Assembly: GCA_041663425.1 (NCBI GenBank)
Contig: JBAYMS010000001.1
Coordinates: 35,536-99,535 of the forward strand
Length of the DNA: 64,000 nt
From: FEN-1322 sp041663425
GTDB taxonomy: Bacteria > Omnitrophota > Gorgyraeia > 2-01-FULL-45-10
Reading direction: 5' to 3'
Part shown: piece after piece, positions 24,003 to 32,811 of the stretch
Layout: every line of letters starts with the position of its first letter
Numbering within the stretch: position 1 is the stretch's first letter
Made by a program: the position numbers and the translations under genes
The notes under the pieces: generated by a model
Told to the model about the DNA's origin: nothing
Databases searched by the model: none
The model's input: the letters and a program-made list of their open reading frames with translations, nothing else

Positions 24003-25496
24003 ATGAATCAGGAACGAAAAAATATATTTTTCCTGCCTATTATTTCAATAATCATTTTAGGGGCTATTTGTTATGCCGGCTCTCTGAATGGGAAATTTAT
24101 ACTGGATGATGAGCTTCTGGTAAAAGAGAACGCGCTCATAGCGAACAGGGCAGGTCCTGGTACATTTCTTTCTACCAATATCATGGCAGGGGCCGGCATG
24201 GTCTCCGCTTTTTACCGTCCATTGCAGATGATCACCTATGCGCTGGATCATGCCATATGGGATCTTAATCCGTTCGGATATCATATTACTAATATATTTA
24301 TTCATATTCTTACCGCACTATGCATATATTGGCTGATCAATATTTTATATAATGATAATAAATTATCCTTTTTAACCGCCGCATTATTCGTGGTTCATCC
24401 GATGCATACCGAAGCCGTAAGCTATATCTCTGGCAGGGCAGATCCTCTTTCCGCATTATCTATGCTTCTATGCGCGATAATATATATAAAACAAGTGAAG
24501 CTGGGCAGGGCAGGTGTTTCGGGCTGCGCACTGCTCATATTAACTTATGTTTTAGCGCTTCTTTCGAAAGAGATGAGTGTGGTGCTGCCGCTACTGCTCC
24601 TTCTTTATCATTTTGTTTTCAAAAAGAAGGTGCGTTGGCCGGCATTTGTGTCTTTACTGAGCGTCCTGGCTGTCTATCTGTTAGTCAGGTTCACTTATCT
24701 TAGAGATATATCTTTTCCGACGAATATTGGGATCGATACGATGCTTAACAGGATTCCCGGATTCTTCGCCGCAATACTGAATTATATAAAGCTTTTATTT
24801 GTGCCGATCCCGCTTCATATGGAATACGGGGCCAGACTGTTCCGATTTGCGGACCCAATAGTAGTTTCCGGCATGGTAGTAGTTTTTAATATACTCGTTT
24901 TTGCCTATACGAAAAGAAACAACAAGGTAGTCCTATTTTCAATAGGCTGGTTTTTTCTGGCCTTGCTTCCGTCGGCTAATTTATACAAAGTAAACGCATA
25001 CATGGCGGAACATTTTCTTTATCTGCCTTCCATAGGATTTTTCCTGTTGGCAGCCTATGTTTTAACAAATATTTATAATAATAAAAGGTATAAAATTATC
25101 GGACTTGCGCTGATGGTGACTGCTATCTTATTTTATTCGGTCCTTACGATAAAACAAAACGAATACTGGAGAGACCCTATAACATTTTACACAAGGACCA
25201 TAGAATTTGCCCCACCCAGTGCGAACATTTATTATGGCCGTGGAATAATTTATGATAAAAAAGGTGACTATGATAAAGCCATATCAGATTACACCATGGC
25301 TATTAAAATAAAACCTGACTATACGGATGCATACAATAATAGGGGTATCGTCCACAGTAAAATGGGCAATTATGAACAAGCCATATCAGATTATGCTATG
25401 GCTATAAAGATAGATCCGGACTATATTCCCGCCCAGAAAAATCTTATAAAAGCACGTAAAGATAGCGGCAGGATTGCAGAGGGCCATAGCAGATGA
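24003..25496 (+). CDS. TMTC-like membrane protein with TPR domain (GT-C type)
   Basis: The protein has about ten membrane segments. FILDDELLVKENAL near the N-terminus has the acidic loop of GT-C enzymes, and HPMHTEAVSYISGRADPLSA is close to the TMTC O-mannosyltransferase motif. Two to three TPRs follow (DKAISDYTMAIKIKPDYTDAY, QAISDYAMAIKIDPDY). It probably glycosylates exported proteins or lipids. The start is uncertain: ATG 24003 gives MNQERKNIFF; a GTG at 23958 lies inside the terminator stem. The last codons overlap the next gene by ATGA. A paralogue lies at 33632. Confidence 0.75.
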   Translation: MNQERKNIFFLPIISIIILGAICYAGSLNGKFILDDELLVKENALIANRAGPGTFLSTNIMAGAGMVSAFYRPLQMITYALDHAIWDLNPFGYHITNIFIHILTALCIYWLINILYNDNKLSFLTAALFVVHPMHTEAVSYISGRADPLSALSMLLCAIIYIKQVKLGRAGVSGCALLILTYVLALLSKEMSVVLPLLLLLYHFVFKKKVRWPAFVSLLSVLAVYLLVRFTYLRDISFPTNIGIDTMLNRIPGFFAAILNYIKLLFVPIPLHMEYGARLFRFADPIVVSGMVVVFNILVFAYTKRNNKVVLFSIGWFFLALLPSANLYKVNAYMAEHFLYLPSIGFFLLAAYVLTNIYNNKRYKIIGLALMVTAILFYSVLTIKQNEYWRDPITFYTRTIEFAPPSANIYYGRGIIYDKKGDYDKAISDYTMAIKIKPDYTDAYNNRGIVHSKMGNYEQAISDYAMAIKIDPDYIPAQKNLIKARKDSGRIAEGHSR

Positions 25497-26416
25497 AGCA
25501 TCTTAATAAGATAGCCGGTTATTTTACGGAATATATGGTGGCATGGGTGGTTGTCGCCGTAGTGCTGGCATATATATTTCCATCTGCATTCATTCCTCTC
25601 AAACCTTATATAGACTGGCTATTTGCCTGCACCATGTTCGGCATAGGTGCGCTCCTTTCGGTAAAAGATTTCGAGCCAATAGTTAAAAAACCCAGGCTTG
25701 TTCTTTTAGGCATTCTGGCGCAATTTGCCATCATGCCGTTTGCAGCTTTTGTGATCGTGCGCATATTAAATCTTCCTCCCGCGATAGCATTCGGACTCAT
25801 ACTTGCCGGAGCGGTTCCCGACGCTATGGCCGCAGGTGTGATGTCTTATATAGCGGAGGCGGATGTCGCGTTATCGGTAGCGCTTACTACAGGGACGACG
25901 TTAATCTCGCCATTGGTTACACCCGCGCTCATGTATATATTTGCCAGGGAATATATTCCGGTCCAGTTTTTCCCGATGTTCAAAAGCATAATGTTCATGG
26001 TTATTGTCCCGCTTTTCTTAGGACTTATGGTGCGGTATCGTTTCCAGAGGCATGTAGAAATGATACGTCCGGTATTTCCGGCCTTATCCACAATATTTAT
26101 AGCGTTCATCTGCGGACTGGTAGTCGCGCTTAACAGAGATGCACTAGGTCAGATCACGGCGATAGTATTTTTTGCGGTCGTGCTTCTTAATCTGGCAGGA
26201 TTGGTGTTGGGATATGGTGCGGGTCTGCTATTTAAATTTAACAAAAAACAATGCCGCACTCTCGCCATAGGAGTGGGGATGCAGAATGCCGGTCTCGGCG
26301 CTGTTCTCGCGATAAAGTATGCCTCGCCCGAAGCTGCTATACCAAACGCGCTTTTCGCAACGTGGTGCATCGTCAGCGCGGCCATACTTGCCGGTGTGTG
26401 GAGCAGGAACGTATGA
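25493..26416 (+). CDS. Bile acid:sodium symporter family (BASS) transporter
   Basis: A 307-aa protein with nine to ten hydrophobic helices. FACTMFGIGALLSVKDFEPI, GLILAGAVPDAMAAGVMSYI and IGVGMQNAGLGAVLAIKY are the conserved BASS blocks, including the E/G-rich sodium-site regions. BASS proteins import organic acids with sodium; the substrate is unknown. The genome also has a choloylglycine-type hydrolase at 20987, but a functional link is only a thought. It overlaps neighbours on both sides by 4 nt. Confidence 0.85.
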   Translation: MKHLNKIAGYFTEYMVAWVVVAVVLAYIFPSAFIPLKPYIDWLFACTMFGIGALLSVKDFEPIVKKPRLVLLGILAQFAIMPFAAFVIVRILNLPPAIAFGLILAGAVPDAMAAGVMSYIAEADVALSVALTTGTTLISPLVTPALMYIFAREYIPVQFFPMFKSIMFMVIVPLFLGLMVRYRFQRHVEMIRPVFPALSTIFIAFICGLVVALNRDALGQITAIVFFAVVLLNLAGLVLGYGAGLLFKFNKKQCRTLAIGVGMQNAGLGAVLAIKYASPEAAIPNALFATWCIVSAAILAGVWSRNV

Positions 26417-28317
26417 AGGTCTCCGATTATTTAATCAAGCATGAGAGCCTCATAGTTTCTATAGCAGCCGTGATTCTATCAGCGCTGTCTGCATTTGTAT
26501 ACGGTTATGAATATGGAATAACCCCAAACCATATACAATCGCTTCCTTTTATAGCAAAGATCCACGACCCATCTCTTTTTCCTAATGATTATTTTGTAAA
26601 TACCTTAAGCCGGTTTCCGAGCGTTTACACATATATAATGGCGTATTTATCTAACTGGATAAATCTGGAGATGCTGCACCTTGTGCTGTATTTCGTATTT
26701 AAATTTGCACTTTTTATATTTGCTTATCAGCTGGCCTGTTTTTTATTCCGGTCCAGGCGGACGGGGATAATAACCATGTTCCTTTTTGCTTTCTCTCCGC
26801 TTATTAACGCTTACGGCCTTTTAGGGCACGACCCTTTCATGAAAACATCGTTTTATCAGACGAGCGCAGTCTCGCCGCTTGCCCTCGCAGCTATCCTGAT
26901 GTTCCTGAGGAAAAAATACATGACGGCATATACTATTCTTGCCTGCATATACTATATAAATGCGCTCATAGGGAATTTTCTGATAATACTTTTTATCGCA
27001 GCGTCGGGATATGAGTATATGCGCAAAAGGAATTTCGCAGAGTTTAAGTATATAATGCGCCCCGCCTTGTTCTTCGCGGCATTGATGATACCCGGCATAG
27101 TATGGCTCACACACCTGAACATAACAAATCCGGCGCATGCAGCAGCAAATTTCCCCTTATATCTTAAATTGTGGTATACGGGCCATTACTTTCCATCGTT
27201 CTTTACGGCACACCAGTGGTATCATTTTGCCGTCATATGTATATTTTTCATTATTTTTTTCCGGAAGGGATTCGGACGTTGCAGTGAAAAAGACACGGTG
27301 CGAGTGTTCATATATACACTCTTCGCAATGTGGCTATTCGCGGCCTTATGCGCAGAGATCCTGCCGGTGCGGAGTTTTATACTGCTCCAGTTCCTGCGCA
27401 GCGACGTATTCTTTATAGTCCTGGGTATTATATTCGCGGCAGATTATATAAGGTCGCTTCTATATGGTAAATCGTTGCGCAGTATAGCTATCGGCGGGCT
27501 TATGGTGCTTGCGCTGACAGAGTTTTCTCAGCCATCTTATATAGAATTTATACTGATAGCGCTTTTATTGACAGAATTTGAACTTCCAATAAAAAATTTT
27601 TTGAGAAAAGCAACGCAAGACCCCGAAGGATTGTTTAATCTTCTGTGGTTTTTCTTCACATTGGCTATAGTCGCGTTTTCTGCCGTTCCTATCCTGCTTC
27701 ATAAAGCATCGCCAAAAATGAGCTGTTTTTTATTTTTCGCGGTAATGCTGATGGTGTCGGGAGATAAAAAAGCACCGCAGCGGTTTAAAAATTTAGTTGC
27801 CGCGCTGGTGCTCGCAGCGGCTGTATTTGCATATATTCATATAATCGAATACAGAGCGGTGAGTATGAATTTTTCTAATATGCTCACTGAAAGCGATGCT
27901 GACTGGAAAAAAGTTCAGCTGTGGGCCAGAGACAACACCCCGGTTTCTTCGGTATTCATTGCACCGCTTAATATGAACGGCTTCCGCGTTTTCTCAAACC
28001 GCTCTGTATTTTTTGATTGGGTTGACGGTGCGGCCATGCACTGGTCTGCGGGTTTTGAATATGAGTGGGCGCAAAGGCTTTCGAGGCTCGGAATGGGCGA
28101 AGGCCTGACGAAAGACCGTGCCGGGCTTATCTGCGGAATGGGTGCTGCGAATGAAAAGCCTATACATAGGCTGATATACGAAAATCTGACAGAAAATGAT
28201 TTCAGACATATCGCTGAAGAATGCGGTGCGGGATATGTTGTAGAGTATGTCACCCGACCGCTTAATTTTAAAACTGTATACGAAAACGCAACATTCCGTA
28301 TCTATCGGATAAGTTAA
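26413..28317 (+). CDS. Large polytopic membrane protein (DUF6798-like, GT-C-like)
   Basis: A 634-aa protein with 10 or more membrane helices, an N-terminal luminal acidic loop (ITPNHIQSLPFIAKIHDPSL) and a C-terminal soluble domain with WARDNTPVSSVFIAPLNMNG and FRVFSNRSVFFDW. This pattern, transmembrane core plus a C-terminal segment asking about temperature of 'things that happen to a body', is shared by GT-C-like proteins of unknown function. ATG 26413 overlaps the BASS stop as ATGA; the same frame is open further upstream without a good start. Confidence 0.55.
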   Translation: MKVSDYLIKHESLIVSIAAVILSALSAFVYGYEYGITPNHIQSLPFIAKIHDPSLFPNDYFVNTLSRFPSVYTYIMAYLSNWINLEMLHLVLYFVFKFALFIFAYQLACFLFRSRRTGIITMFLFAFSPLINAYGLLGHDPFMKTSFYQTSAVSPLALAAILMFLRKKYMTAYTILACIYYINALIGNFLIILFIAASGYEYMRKRNFAEFKYIMRPALFFAALMIPGIVWLTHLNITNPAHAAANFPLYLKLWYTGHYFPSFFTAHQWYHFAVICIFFIIFFRKGFGRCSEKDTVRVFIYTLFAMWLFAALCAEILPVRSFILLQFLRSDVFFIVLGIIFAADYIRSLLYGKSLRSIAIGGLMVLALTEFSQPSYIEFILIALLLTEFELPIKNFLRKATQDPEGLFNLLWFFFTLAIVAFSAVPILLHKASPKMSCFLFFAVMLMVSGDKKAPQRFKNLVAALVLAAAVFAYIHIIEYRAVSMNFSNMLTESDADWKKVQLWARDNTPVSSVFIAPLNMNGFRVFSNRSVFFDWVDGAAMHWSAGFEYEWAQRLSRLGMGEGLTKDRAGLICGMGAANEKPIHRLIYENLTENDFRHIAEECGAGYVVEYVTRPLNFKTVYENATFRIYRIS

Positions 28318-28337
28318 AAATAAAATTTAAGTTCGAT

Positions 28338-28366
28338 GAAACTTTTTTATCCAATCTCTTGTCTAA
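28338..28366 (+). promoter_or_regulatory. ECF-sigma-type promoter before the Spy-like operon
   Basis: GAAACTT (28338-28344), 16 bp, GTCTAA (28361-28366). The spacing and elements match the promoter at 45202-45230 upstream of the ECF sigma gene (GGAACTT-N16-GTCTAA) and the RpoE-type consensus, so this operon is a probable target of that sigma factor. Confidence 0.65.
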
Positions 28367-28374
28367 TATTCGAA

Positions 28375-28482
28375 GCCTACGCCAGGAGACATAGGCACTT
28401 AGCTAACTGTGTGGCTGAATAAACTTGGCTGATGTCAGAGACATCAGCACTTAGTCAGCAGCGTGGCTGAATAAACTTGGAG
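28375..28482 (+). repeat. Repeated 5'-leader element, tandem copies B1 and B2
   Basis: B1 (28375-28429): hairpin GCCTA/TAGGC, CACTTAG, hairpin with TGGCT, GAATAAACTTGG. B2 (28430-28482): hairpin TGATGTC/GACATCA, CACTTAG, AGTCA/TGGCT hairpin, GAATAAACTTGGAGGG. B2 supplies the ribosome site of the gene at 28492. Same architecture as 10417-10470 and 57481-57533. Confidence 0.7.
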
Positions 28483-28491
28483 GGATTGGAT

Positions 28492-29064
28492 ATGTTAAAA
28501 CAAATACTAAAATGTAAGGTAACGACGGCTCTTTGTTTGGCGCTGGTTTTATGCTCTCAGGAAGCATTTGCCAGAGGGGGAGGCGGGCCCGGACCTGAGC
28601 CGCGGCATCGCGGAGATTATTATTATCGCGGAGATCAGTTGTATAGGCATGGATGGCTAGGGTTTGATATTGCTGTTGCGGCGCTGACTATAGGCGCAAT
28701 AGTAGATTCTCTTCCGCCAAGGTATAACACGGTTGTGGTCGGAGGGGTGCCGTACTACTATTATGGGAATGCCTACTATAGGCCATGTCCGGGCGGTTAC
28801 GTTGTTGTTCCGCCGCCTATTGCAACTCAACCCATTATAGTAGCGTCTGAAGCGGTCCAGCCGGTTACCGTGGTTACTCCGGTGGTCGCTGCTCAAACTC
28901 AGGCCCAGACCGCTGAAACGGTGACAATCAATATCCCCAGTTCAAAAGGCGGGTATAAAGCGATATCGCTCAAAAAATCAGGCAACGGGTTTATCGGGCC
29001 TCAGGGCGAGTATTATTATGAGCATCCCACAGTTGAGCAGTTAAAAACATTGTATGGAAGTTAA
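28492..29064 (+). CDS. Secreted Gly/Tyr/Pro-rich envelope protein (unknown)
   Basis: A 190-aa protein with a signal peptide (MLKQILKCKVTTALCLALVL, ending SQEAFA), then a Gly-rich stretch, a hydrophobic glycine-zipper-like segment (IAVAALTIGAIVDSL), a Tyr-rich segment (GVPYYYYGNAYYRP), a Pro/Val/Gln linker, and a C-terminal domain ending YEHPTVEQLKTLYGS. It resembles DUF6515-type envelope proteins. It is the first gene behind an ECF-type promoter and precedes a Spy-like protein, pointing to an envelope-stress role. Confidence 0.6.
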   Translation: MLKQILKCKVTTALCLALVLCSQEAFARGGGGPGPEPRHRGDYYYRGDQLYRHGWLGFDIAVAALTIGAIVDSLPPRYNTVVVGGVPYYYYGNAYYRPCPGGYVVVPPPIATQPIIVASEAVQPVTVVTPVVAAQTQAQTAETVTINIPSSKGGYKAISLKKSGNGFIGPQGEYYYEHPTVEQLKTLYGS

Positions 29065-29090
29065 AAACAGAAATAAAAAAGGAGGGCACC

Positions 29091-29636
29091 ATGAAGTATA
29101 TTATGGGTATTCTGATAGTGTTGTGTTGTGCGGTAGCGATGGTATCGTCGAGCGTATTTGCCAACGAGTGTCCTATGGGTAAAGACGGGGTTGGGCCCCA
29201 GTATGGGAAAATGGCCCGTGGTATGGACAAGGACAACATCTTTTTTTATAAAGCGCATTTCGTTATGGAAAATGCGGCCGAGCTGGGTTTAAGTAACGAA
29301 CAGATAGAAAAAATAAAAACGCTTAAATACGGCATCGAAAAAAATAGCATAAAGAAAGATGCAGATATAATGATCCTTGCCCTTGATATTAAAGAGGCGC
29401 TTGGCAAAGACGAGACAGATATTAATGCTGTAAATGCTCTCATAGACCAGAAATATGCGCTGAAAGCTCAGAAGGCGAAAGAAGAGATGGATGCATGCGT
29501 AAGCCTTAAGAAGATCCTGACTCCTGAGCAGCTCAAAAAAATGAAAGAGATGCATCGGAAAGGCCCTAAGGGATGGGGCAAAGGCCCTGATGCGGCAAAA
29601 GTGCCTATGGCTGAAATGGAAGAGCGCGGCGAATAA
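29091..29636 (+). CDS. Spy/CpxP/ZraP-like periplasmic protein
   Basis: A 181-aa secreted protein (signal peptide ending SSVFA) with paired LTxxQ-like motifs, LGLSNEQIEKIKTLKYG and ILTPEQLKKMKEMH, separated by a helical region. This is the pattern of the Spy/CpxP/ZraP family of periplasmic stress proteins and metal-binding chaperones. A second family member lies at 46311 in the ECF sigma operon. The C-terminal tail is Lys/Gly-rich. Confidence 0.78.
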   Translation: MKYIMGILIVLCCAVAMVSSSVFANECPMGKDGVGPQYGKMARGMDKDNIFFYKAHFVMENAAELGLSNEQIEKIKTLKYGIEKNSIKKDADIMILALDIKEALGKDETDINAVNALIDQKYALKAQKAKEEMDACVSLKKILTPEQLKKMKEMHRKGPKGWGKGPDAAKVPMAEMEERGE

Positions 29637-29654
29637 AAAAATAATACTGTAAGC

Positions 29655-29685
29655 GGGGCCGGGCAAAACGCCCGGCCCTTTTTGT
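29655..29685 (+). terminator. Intrinsic terminator
   Basis: GGGCCGGGC, loop AAAA, then GCCCGGCCC, followed by TTTTTG. It closes the Spy-like operon before the arsenic operon promoter. Confidence 0.9.
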
Positions 29686-29704
29686 TTATGACAGCTAAAA
29701 ATAC

Positions 29705-29732
29705 TTGCATAGTCGCAAAGATGTGATATAAT
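29705..29732 (+). promoter_or_regulatory. Promoter of the arsenic operon
   Basis: TTGCAT (29705-29710) and TATAAT (29727-29732) with 16-bp spacing. The operator palindrome begins 1 nt after the -10, covering the transcription start. Confidence 0.75.
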
Positions 29733-29733
29733 T

Positions 29734-29755
29734 ATTATGAACATATGTTCATAAT
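29734..29755. promoter_or_regulatory. Operator: perfect 22-bp palindrome over the transcription start
   Basis: Half-site ATTATGAACAT followed by its exact complement, with no mismatch. A bound protein here would block the promoter. The first gene downstream, 7 nt away, encodes a DUF134 helix-turn-helix protein, the obvious candidate regulator. Similar ATGAACAT/ATGTTCAT palindromes are, from memory, seen near DUF134 genes in other anaerobes. Confidence 0.75.
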
Positions 29756-29762
29756 AGAGGAT

Positions 29763-30071
29763 ATGATGAGACCGAAAAAAACGAGATGGATAAAGTGCCT
29801 GCCCGGCGAAAGATGTTTTAAACCGATGTGCAAACCTTTAAACAAAGTTAAATGTGTTTGTCTGACCCTGGACGAGTTTGAGGCTGTTAGGTTGGCCGAC
29901 CTGGAAGGTATGGAACAGGCTGAGGCTGCCAAAATGCTTAAAATATCAAGACCGACATTCTCGAGGATAGCGGCTTCCGCCCGCAAAAAAATCGCTGACG
30001 GACTGGTAAATATCAAAGCTATCAGGATAGAAGGCGGCTGCTGCAAAGTCGTAAGGAGAAAAATAAGATGA
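29763..30071 (+). CDS. DUF134 (UPF0251) helix-turn-helix regulator
   Basis: A 102-aa protein with a cysteine-rich N-terminus (CLPGERCFKPMCKPL, then CVCLTLDEFEAVRLADLEG) and a sigma-70-region-4-like HTH (EQAEAAKMLKISRPTFSRIA). It ends with another CC pair (GGCCKVVRRKIR). DUF134 proteins are predicted DNA-binding regulators. Here it starts an arsenic operon that lacks ArsR. The cysteines could bind As(III) or a metal, but this is inference. The ATG at 29763 is preferred; an earlier ATG at 29745 lies inside the operator. Stop overlaps the permease ATG. Confidence 0.8.
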   Translation: MMRPKKTRWIKCLPGERCFKPMCKPLNKVKCVCLTLDEFEAVRLADLEGMEQAEAAKMLKISRPTFSRIAASARKKIADGLVNIKAIRIEGGCCKVVRRKIR

Positions 30072-31372
30072 AAGATTTGAAGAAATTCTGGTGGCTCGTA
30101 GGTATATTCATAGTGATGTACTTTCTGCCGCTGGGTAACCCCAAGGTATCGAACGCCATCTTTGAGGCGTTTAAGCTTCTTCAATGGTATGTCATTAACC
30201 ATACACTAGCCTGTGTTGTTCCAGCCATGTTCATAGCAGGGGCTATATCGACGTTTTTGTCGCAGGCCTCAGTAATGAGATATCTCGGACCGGATGCGAA
30301 TCGACCACTAGCTTATACGGTAGCGTCTGTCTCAGGGATTATCCTCGCGGTATGCTCATGCAGTGTGCTTCCGATGTTTGCGGGTATTTATACTATGGGA
30401 GCAGGTCTTGGGCCCGCAAGCGCTTTTCTTTATTCAGGCCCGGCGATAAATGTTATGGCTGTATTTCTTTCTGCGCGCGTTCTAGGGTTTGATATAGGAC
30501 TGGCCAGGGCTATTGGTGCGATCGGTTTTGCCTTTATCATAGGTCTTTCTATGGCATTTATATTTAGGAAGTCGGAGCACGTGCGTAATAAAGCCGCTAT
30601 GGCTCTGCCGCCAGCCCCGAAACCTACCAGACAACTCTGGAAGACAGGTCTTTACTTCTTCTGTATGATAATGTTCCTTGTCTTTAGCGATTGGTATAAC
30701 ACTAACGACGTCACTCTTAATTTGAAAACCGGCACTACAATGAAAGCAAGCATACAATACTCAACACAGGATTTCATCGAAGTAAAAGAATATAAGGCCG
30801 ACGGGATGATAGCTATAGATGCTGTGCGCCTTGACCGTAAAGATATTGCTAAAATAACCCCGGAAGATAATTTCGTAATGAGGGTACACGCTATTAAGTG
30901 GTACCTTGCCGGTCTTATGTTGTTAGCTATCCTGATCATGCTAAAAAAATGGTTTACTCGTGCTGAGATAAAAGAGTGGATGACTGCAACCTGGGATTTT
31001 GGGATGATGATCGTTCCTCTTCTTTTTGGAGGCGTATTTGTAACAGGATTTATCGGCGGAATTATGCCGGAGAAGGCAGTGGCTACTTTTGTGGGAGGCA
31101 ACGGATTCTTCTCAAACCTTGTTGCGTCTGTCATAGGCTCACTCTGGTATTTTGCGACGCTAACCGAGATACCGATCACCGAAATGCTGATGCGTCTGGG
31201 GATGGGCAAAGGACCTGCGCTTGCGCTTCTTCTGGCTGGCCCGGCATTGTCGCTCCCGAGCATTTTAGTCATTAACAAAATATTAAAGTGGCGGAAAACA
31301 CTTATATTCTGTTTGCTTGTAGTTGGATTTTCTACTATCGTGGGATATATCTTTGGAATGATAGCACATTAA
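30068..31372 (+). CDS. Permease of the ArsP/COG0701 family
   Basis: A 434-aa membrane protein. The two conserved blocks are AVCSCSVLPMFAGIYTMGAG (with the CSCSVLP cysteines) and LTEIPITEMLMRLGMGKGPA near the C-terminus. Between them lies a soluble insert of about 60 residues (LNLKTGTTMKASIQYSTQDF ...) not typical of the smallest members. COG0701 includes ArsP, which exports trivalent organoarsenicals. The operon with ArsF, ArsG and ArsM supports that role. It overlaps the DUF134 gene by 4 nt. Confidence 0.8.
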   Translation: MKDLKKFWWLVGIFIVMYFLPLGNPKVSNAIFEAFKLLQWYVINHTLACVVPAMFIAGAISTFLSQASVMRYLGPDANRPLAYTVASVSGIILAVCSCSVLPMFAGIYTMGAGLGPASAFLYSGPAINVMAVFLSARVLGFDIGLARAIGAIGFAFIIGLSMAFIFRKSEHVRNKAAMALPPAPKPTRQLWKTGLYFFCMIMFLVFSDWYNTNDVTLNLKTGTTMKASIQYSTQDFIEVKEYKADGMIAIDAVRLDRKDIAKITPEDNFVMRVHAIKWYLAGLMLLAILIMLKKWFTRAEIKEWMTATWDFGMMIVPLLFGGVFVTGFIGGIMPEKAVATFVGGNGFFSNLVASVIGSLWYFATLTEIPITEMLMRLGMGKGPALALLLAGPALSLPSILVINKILKWRKTLIFCLLVVGFSTIVGYIFGMIAH

Positions 31373-31427
31373 ATATCAGTATCTGTATGTAATAATCTTT
31401 GCAAGTATCTACTAAATGGAGGAGAGG

Positions 31428-31661
31428 ATGAAAATTGAAATATTAGGAGTTGGTTGCCCGAAATGCAAACAGCTTACCGCCAATGCTGAAGCAGCGGTGC
31501 AAGAGTTAAATATTCAGGCCGAAATCGGTAAAGTCACCGATATTGTCAAAATTACAGAATATGGGATCATGATGACTCCGGCATTAGCGATCGATGGTAC
31601 TGTTGTATCTGTGGGTAAGGTATTAAGTAAAGATGAGATCAAAAAGATTATATCAAAATAA
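31428..31661 (+). CDS. Small thioredoxin-fold protein (redox-active disulfide protein 2 type)
   Basis: A 77-aa protein, MKIEILGVGCPKCKQLTANA, with the CxxC pair Cys10/Cys13 and the cis-Pro segment MMTPALAIDG of the thioredoxin fold. These mini-thioredoxins often accompany COG0701 permeases and may reduce or pass on arsenicals. ATG 31428 follows GGAGGAGAGG; an in-frame ATG at 31416 lies in front of that site. Confidence 0.85.
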   Translation: MKIEILGVGCPKCKQLTANAEAAVQELNIQAEIGKVTDIVKITEYGIMMTPALAIDGTVVSVGKVLSKDEIKKIISK

Positions 31662-31677
31662 ATACAGGGGAGGGTAA

Positions 31678-32115
31678 GTGAAAAAAATATTTCCAGTTCT
31701 TCTGGCGGTTGCCGTGCTAATTAGTAGCGGCCTAATTATTTCTTTGCCGGCCCAAGCAGAAGATAATGCCAAAAGCGCGCAAGTTGTTGCTTATTATTTT
31801 CACGGAGATATGCGTTGTCCCACTTGCCATAAGCTGGAGCAATATTCTAAAGAAGCGGTGGAGACTAACTTTAAGGATGCGGTTGCATCCGGAAAATTAG
31901 ACTTTAAAGTTATCAATGTAGAAGATAAAGGCAACGAACACTATGCTAGCGATTACCAGCTTTACACCAAATCGCTTATTTTGTCTTTAGTTAAAGACGG
32001 TAAGGAAATAAAATGGAAGAATATGGATAAGATATGGGAGTATGTACATAATAAAGAGAAATTTATTGATTATGTAAAGAGCGGGGTTGCCGATTTATTA
32101 AAGGAAACCAAATGA
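31678..32115 (+). CDS. ArsF-like exported thioredoxin-fold protein
   Basis: A 145-aa protein with a signal peptide (KKIFPVLLAVAVLISSGLII, ending PAQA) and a thioredoxin-fold domain with YYFHGDMRCPTCHKLEQYSK, where the CxxC is Cys-Pro-Thr-Cys. This matches the protein annotated as nitrophenyl compound nitroreductase subunit ArsF, known beside ArsG. GTG start at 31678 with AGGGGAGGG upstream. It overlaps ArsG as ATGA. Confidence 0.75.
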   Translation: MKKIFPVLLAVAVLISSGLIISLPAQAEDNAKSAQVVAYYFHGDMRCPTCHKLEQYSKEAVETNFKDAVASGKLDFKVINVEDKGNEHYASDYQLYTKSLILSLVKDGKEIKWKNMDKIWEYVHNKEKFIDYVKSGVADLLKETK

Positions 32116-32792
32116 CAGAGATGCTTATAGCTTTTGCGTCAGCATTATGGCTAGGTATATTAACTTCAATAAGCCCGTGCCCTTTGGCTAGCAATGTAGC
32201 CGCTATTTCTTTTTTATCTAAAAAGATAACACATCCAGCGCTTGTGTTTATTTCAGGCCTTGCCTACATGTTTGGTAGAATGGTATCTTATGCGATCTTG
32301 GGATGGATTATTATTAGTTCCCTTATAAGTGTCCCTCAAGTCGCCCAGTTCTTACAGAAATACATGGGGAAGGCTTTGGGGCTCATTCTGATTCTTGTCG
32401 GCCTCGTCCTGCTTGAGGTGCTAACGCTTCGTTTGCCCGGGTTGTCGTTGTCGCAAAAACATCACAAAAGAATAGCAGAGTCCGGCGCTCCGGGGGCCTT
32501 TTTGCTTGGCTTTATCTTTGCCCTTTCTTTTTGTCCTATTTCCGCCGCATTATTTTTCGGAAGCCTTATACCTCTTGCGGTAGATAGTAAAATAGGCCTG
32601 GCCCTGCCATTTGTATATGGAATAGGAACAGGCCTTCCTGTATTTATTTTTGCTCTGGGTATTGCGCTGGGGGTTGCATCCTTAAGTCATTGGTTTAAGA
32701 AGCTGATAGCGATCGAAATATATGCCAGGAAAATCACAGGGGTGGTTTTTATTGCTGTGGGGTTGTATTATATTTTAAGATACATAGTATAA
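32112..32792 (+). CDS. ArsG-family efflux permease (CcdA/DsbD-like fold)
   Basis: A 226-aa protein with six helices and the duplicated proline/cysteine helix signature of CcdA-like proteins: LTSISPCPLASNVAAISFL and FALSFCPISAALFFGSLIPL. The order ArsF then ArsG, with a 4-nt overlap, matches the aromatic arsenical efflux ArsG group. The helix cysteines (SPCP, SFCP) suggest a redox link with the exported ArsF CxxC. Confidence 0.8.
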   Translation: MTEMLIAFASALWLGILTSISPCPLASNVAAISFLSKKITHPALVFISGLAYMFGRMVSYAILGWIIISSLISVPQVAQFLQKYMGKALGLILILVGLVLLEVLTLRLPGLSLSQKHHKRIAESGAPGAFLLGFIFALSFCPISAALFFGSLIPLAVDSKIGLALPFVYGIGTGLPVFIFALGIALGVASLSHWFKKLIAIEIYARKITGVVFIAVGLYYILRYIV

Positions 32793-32811
32793 AGATAATG
32801 TGAGGACATAC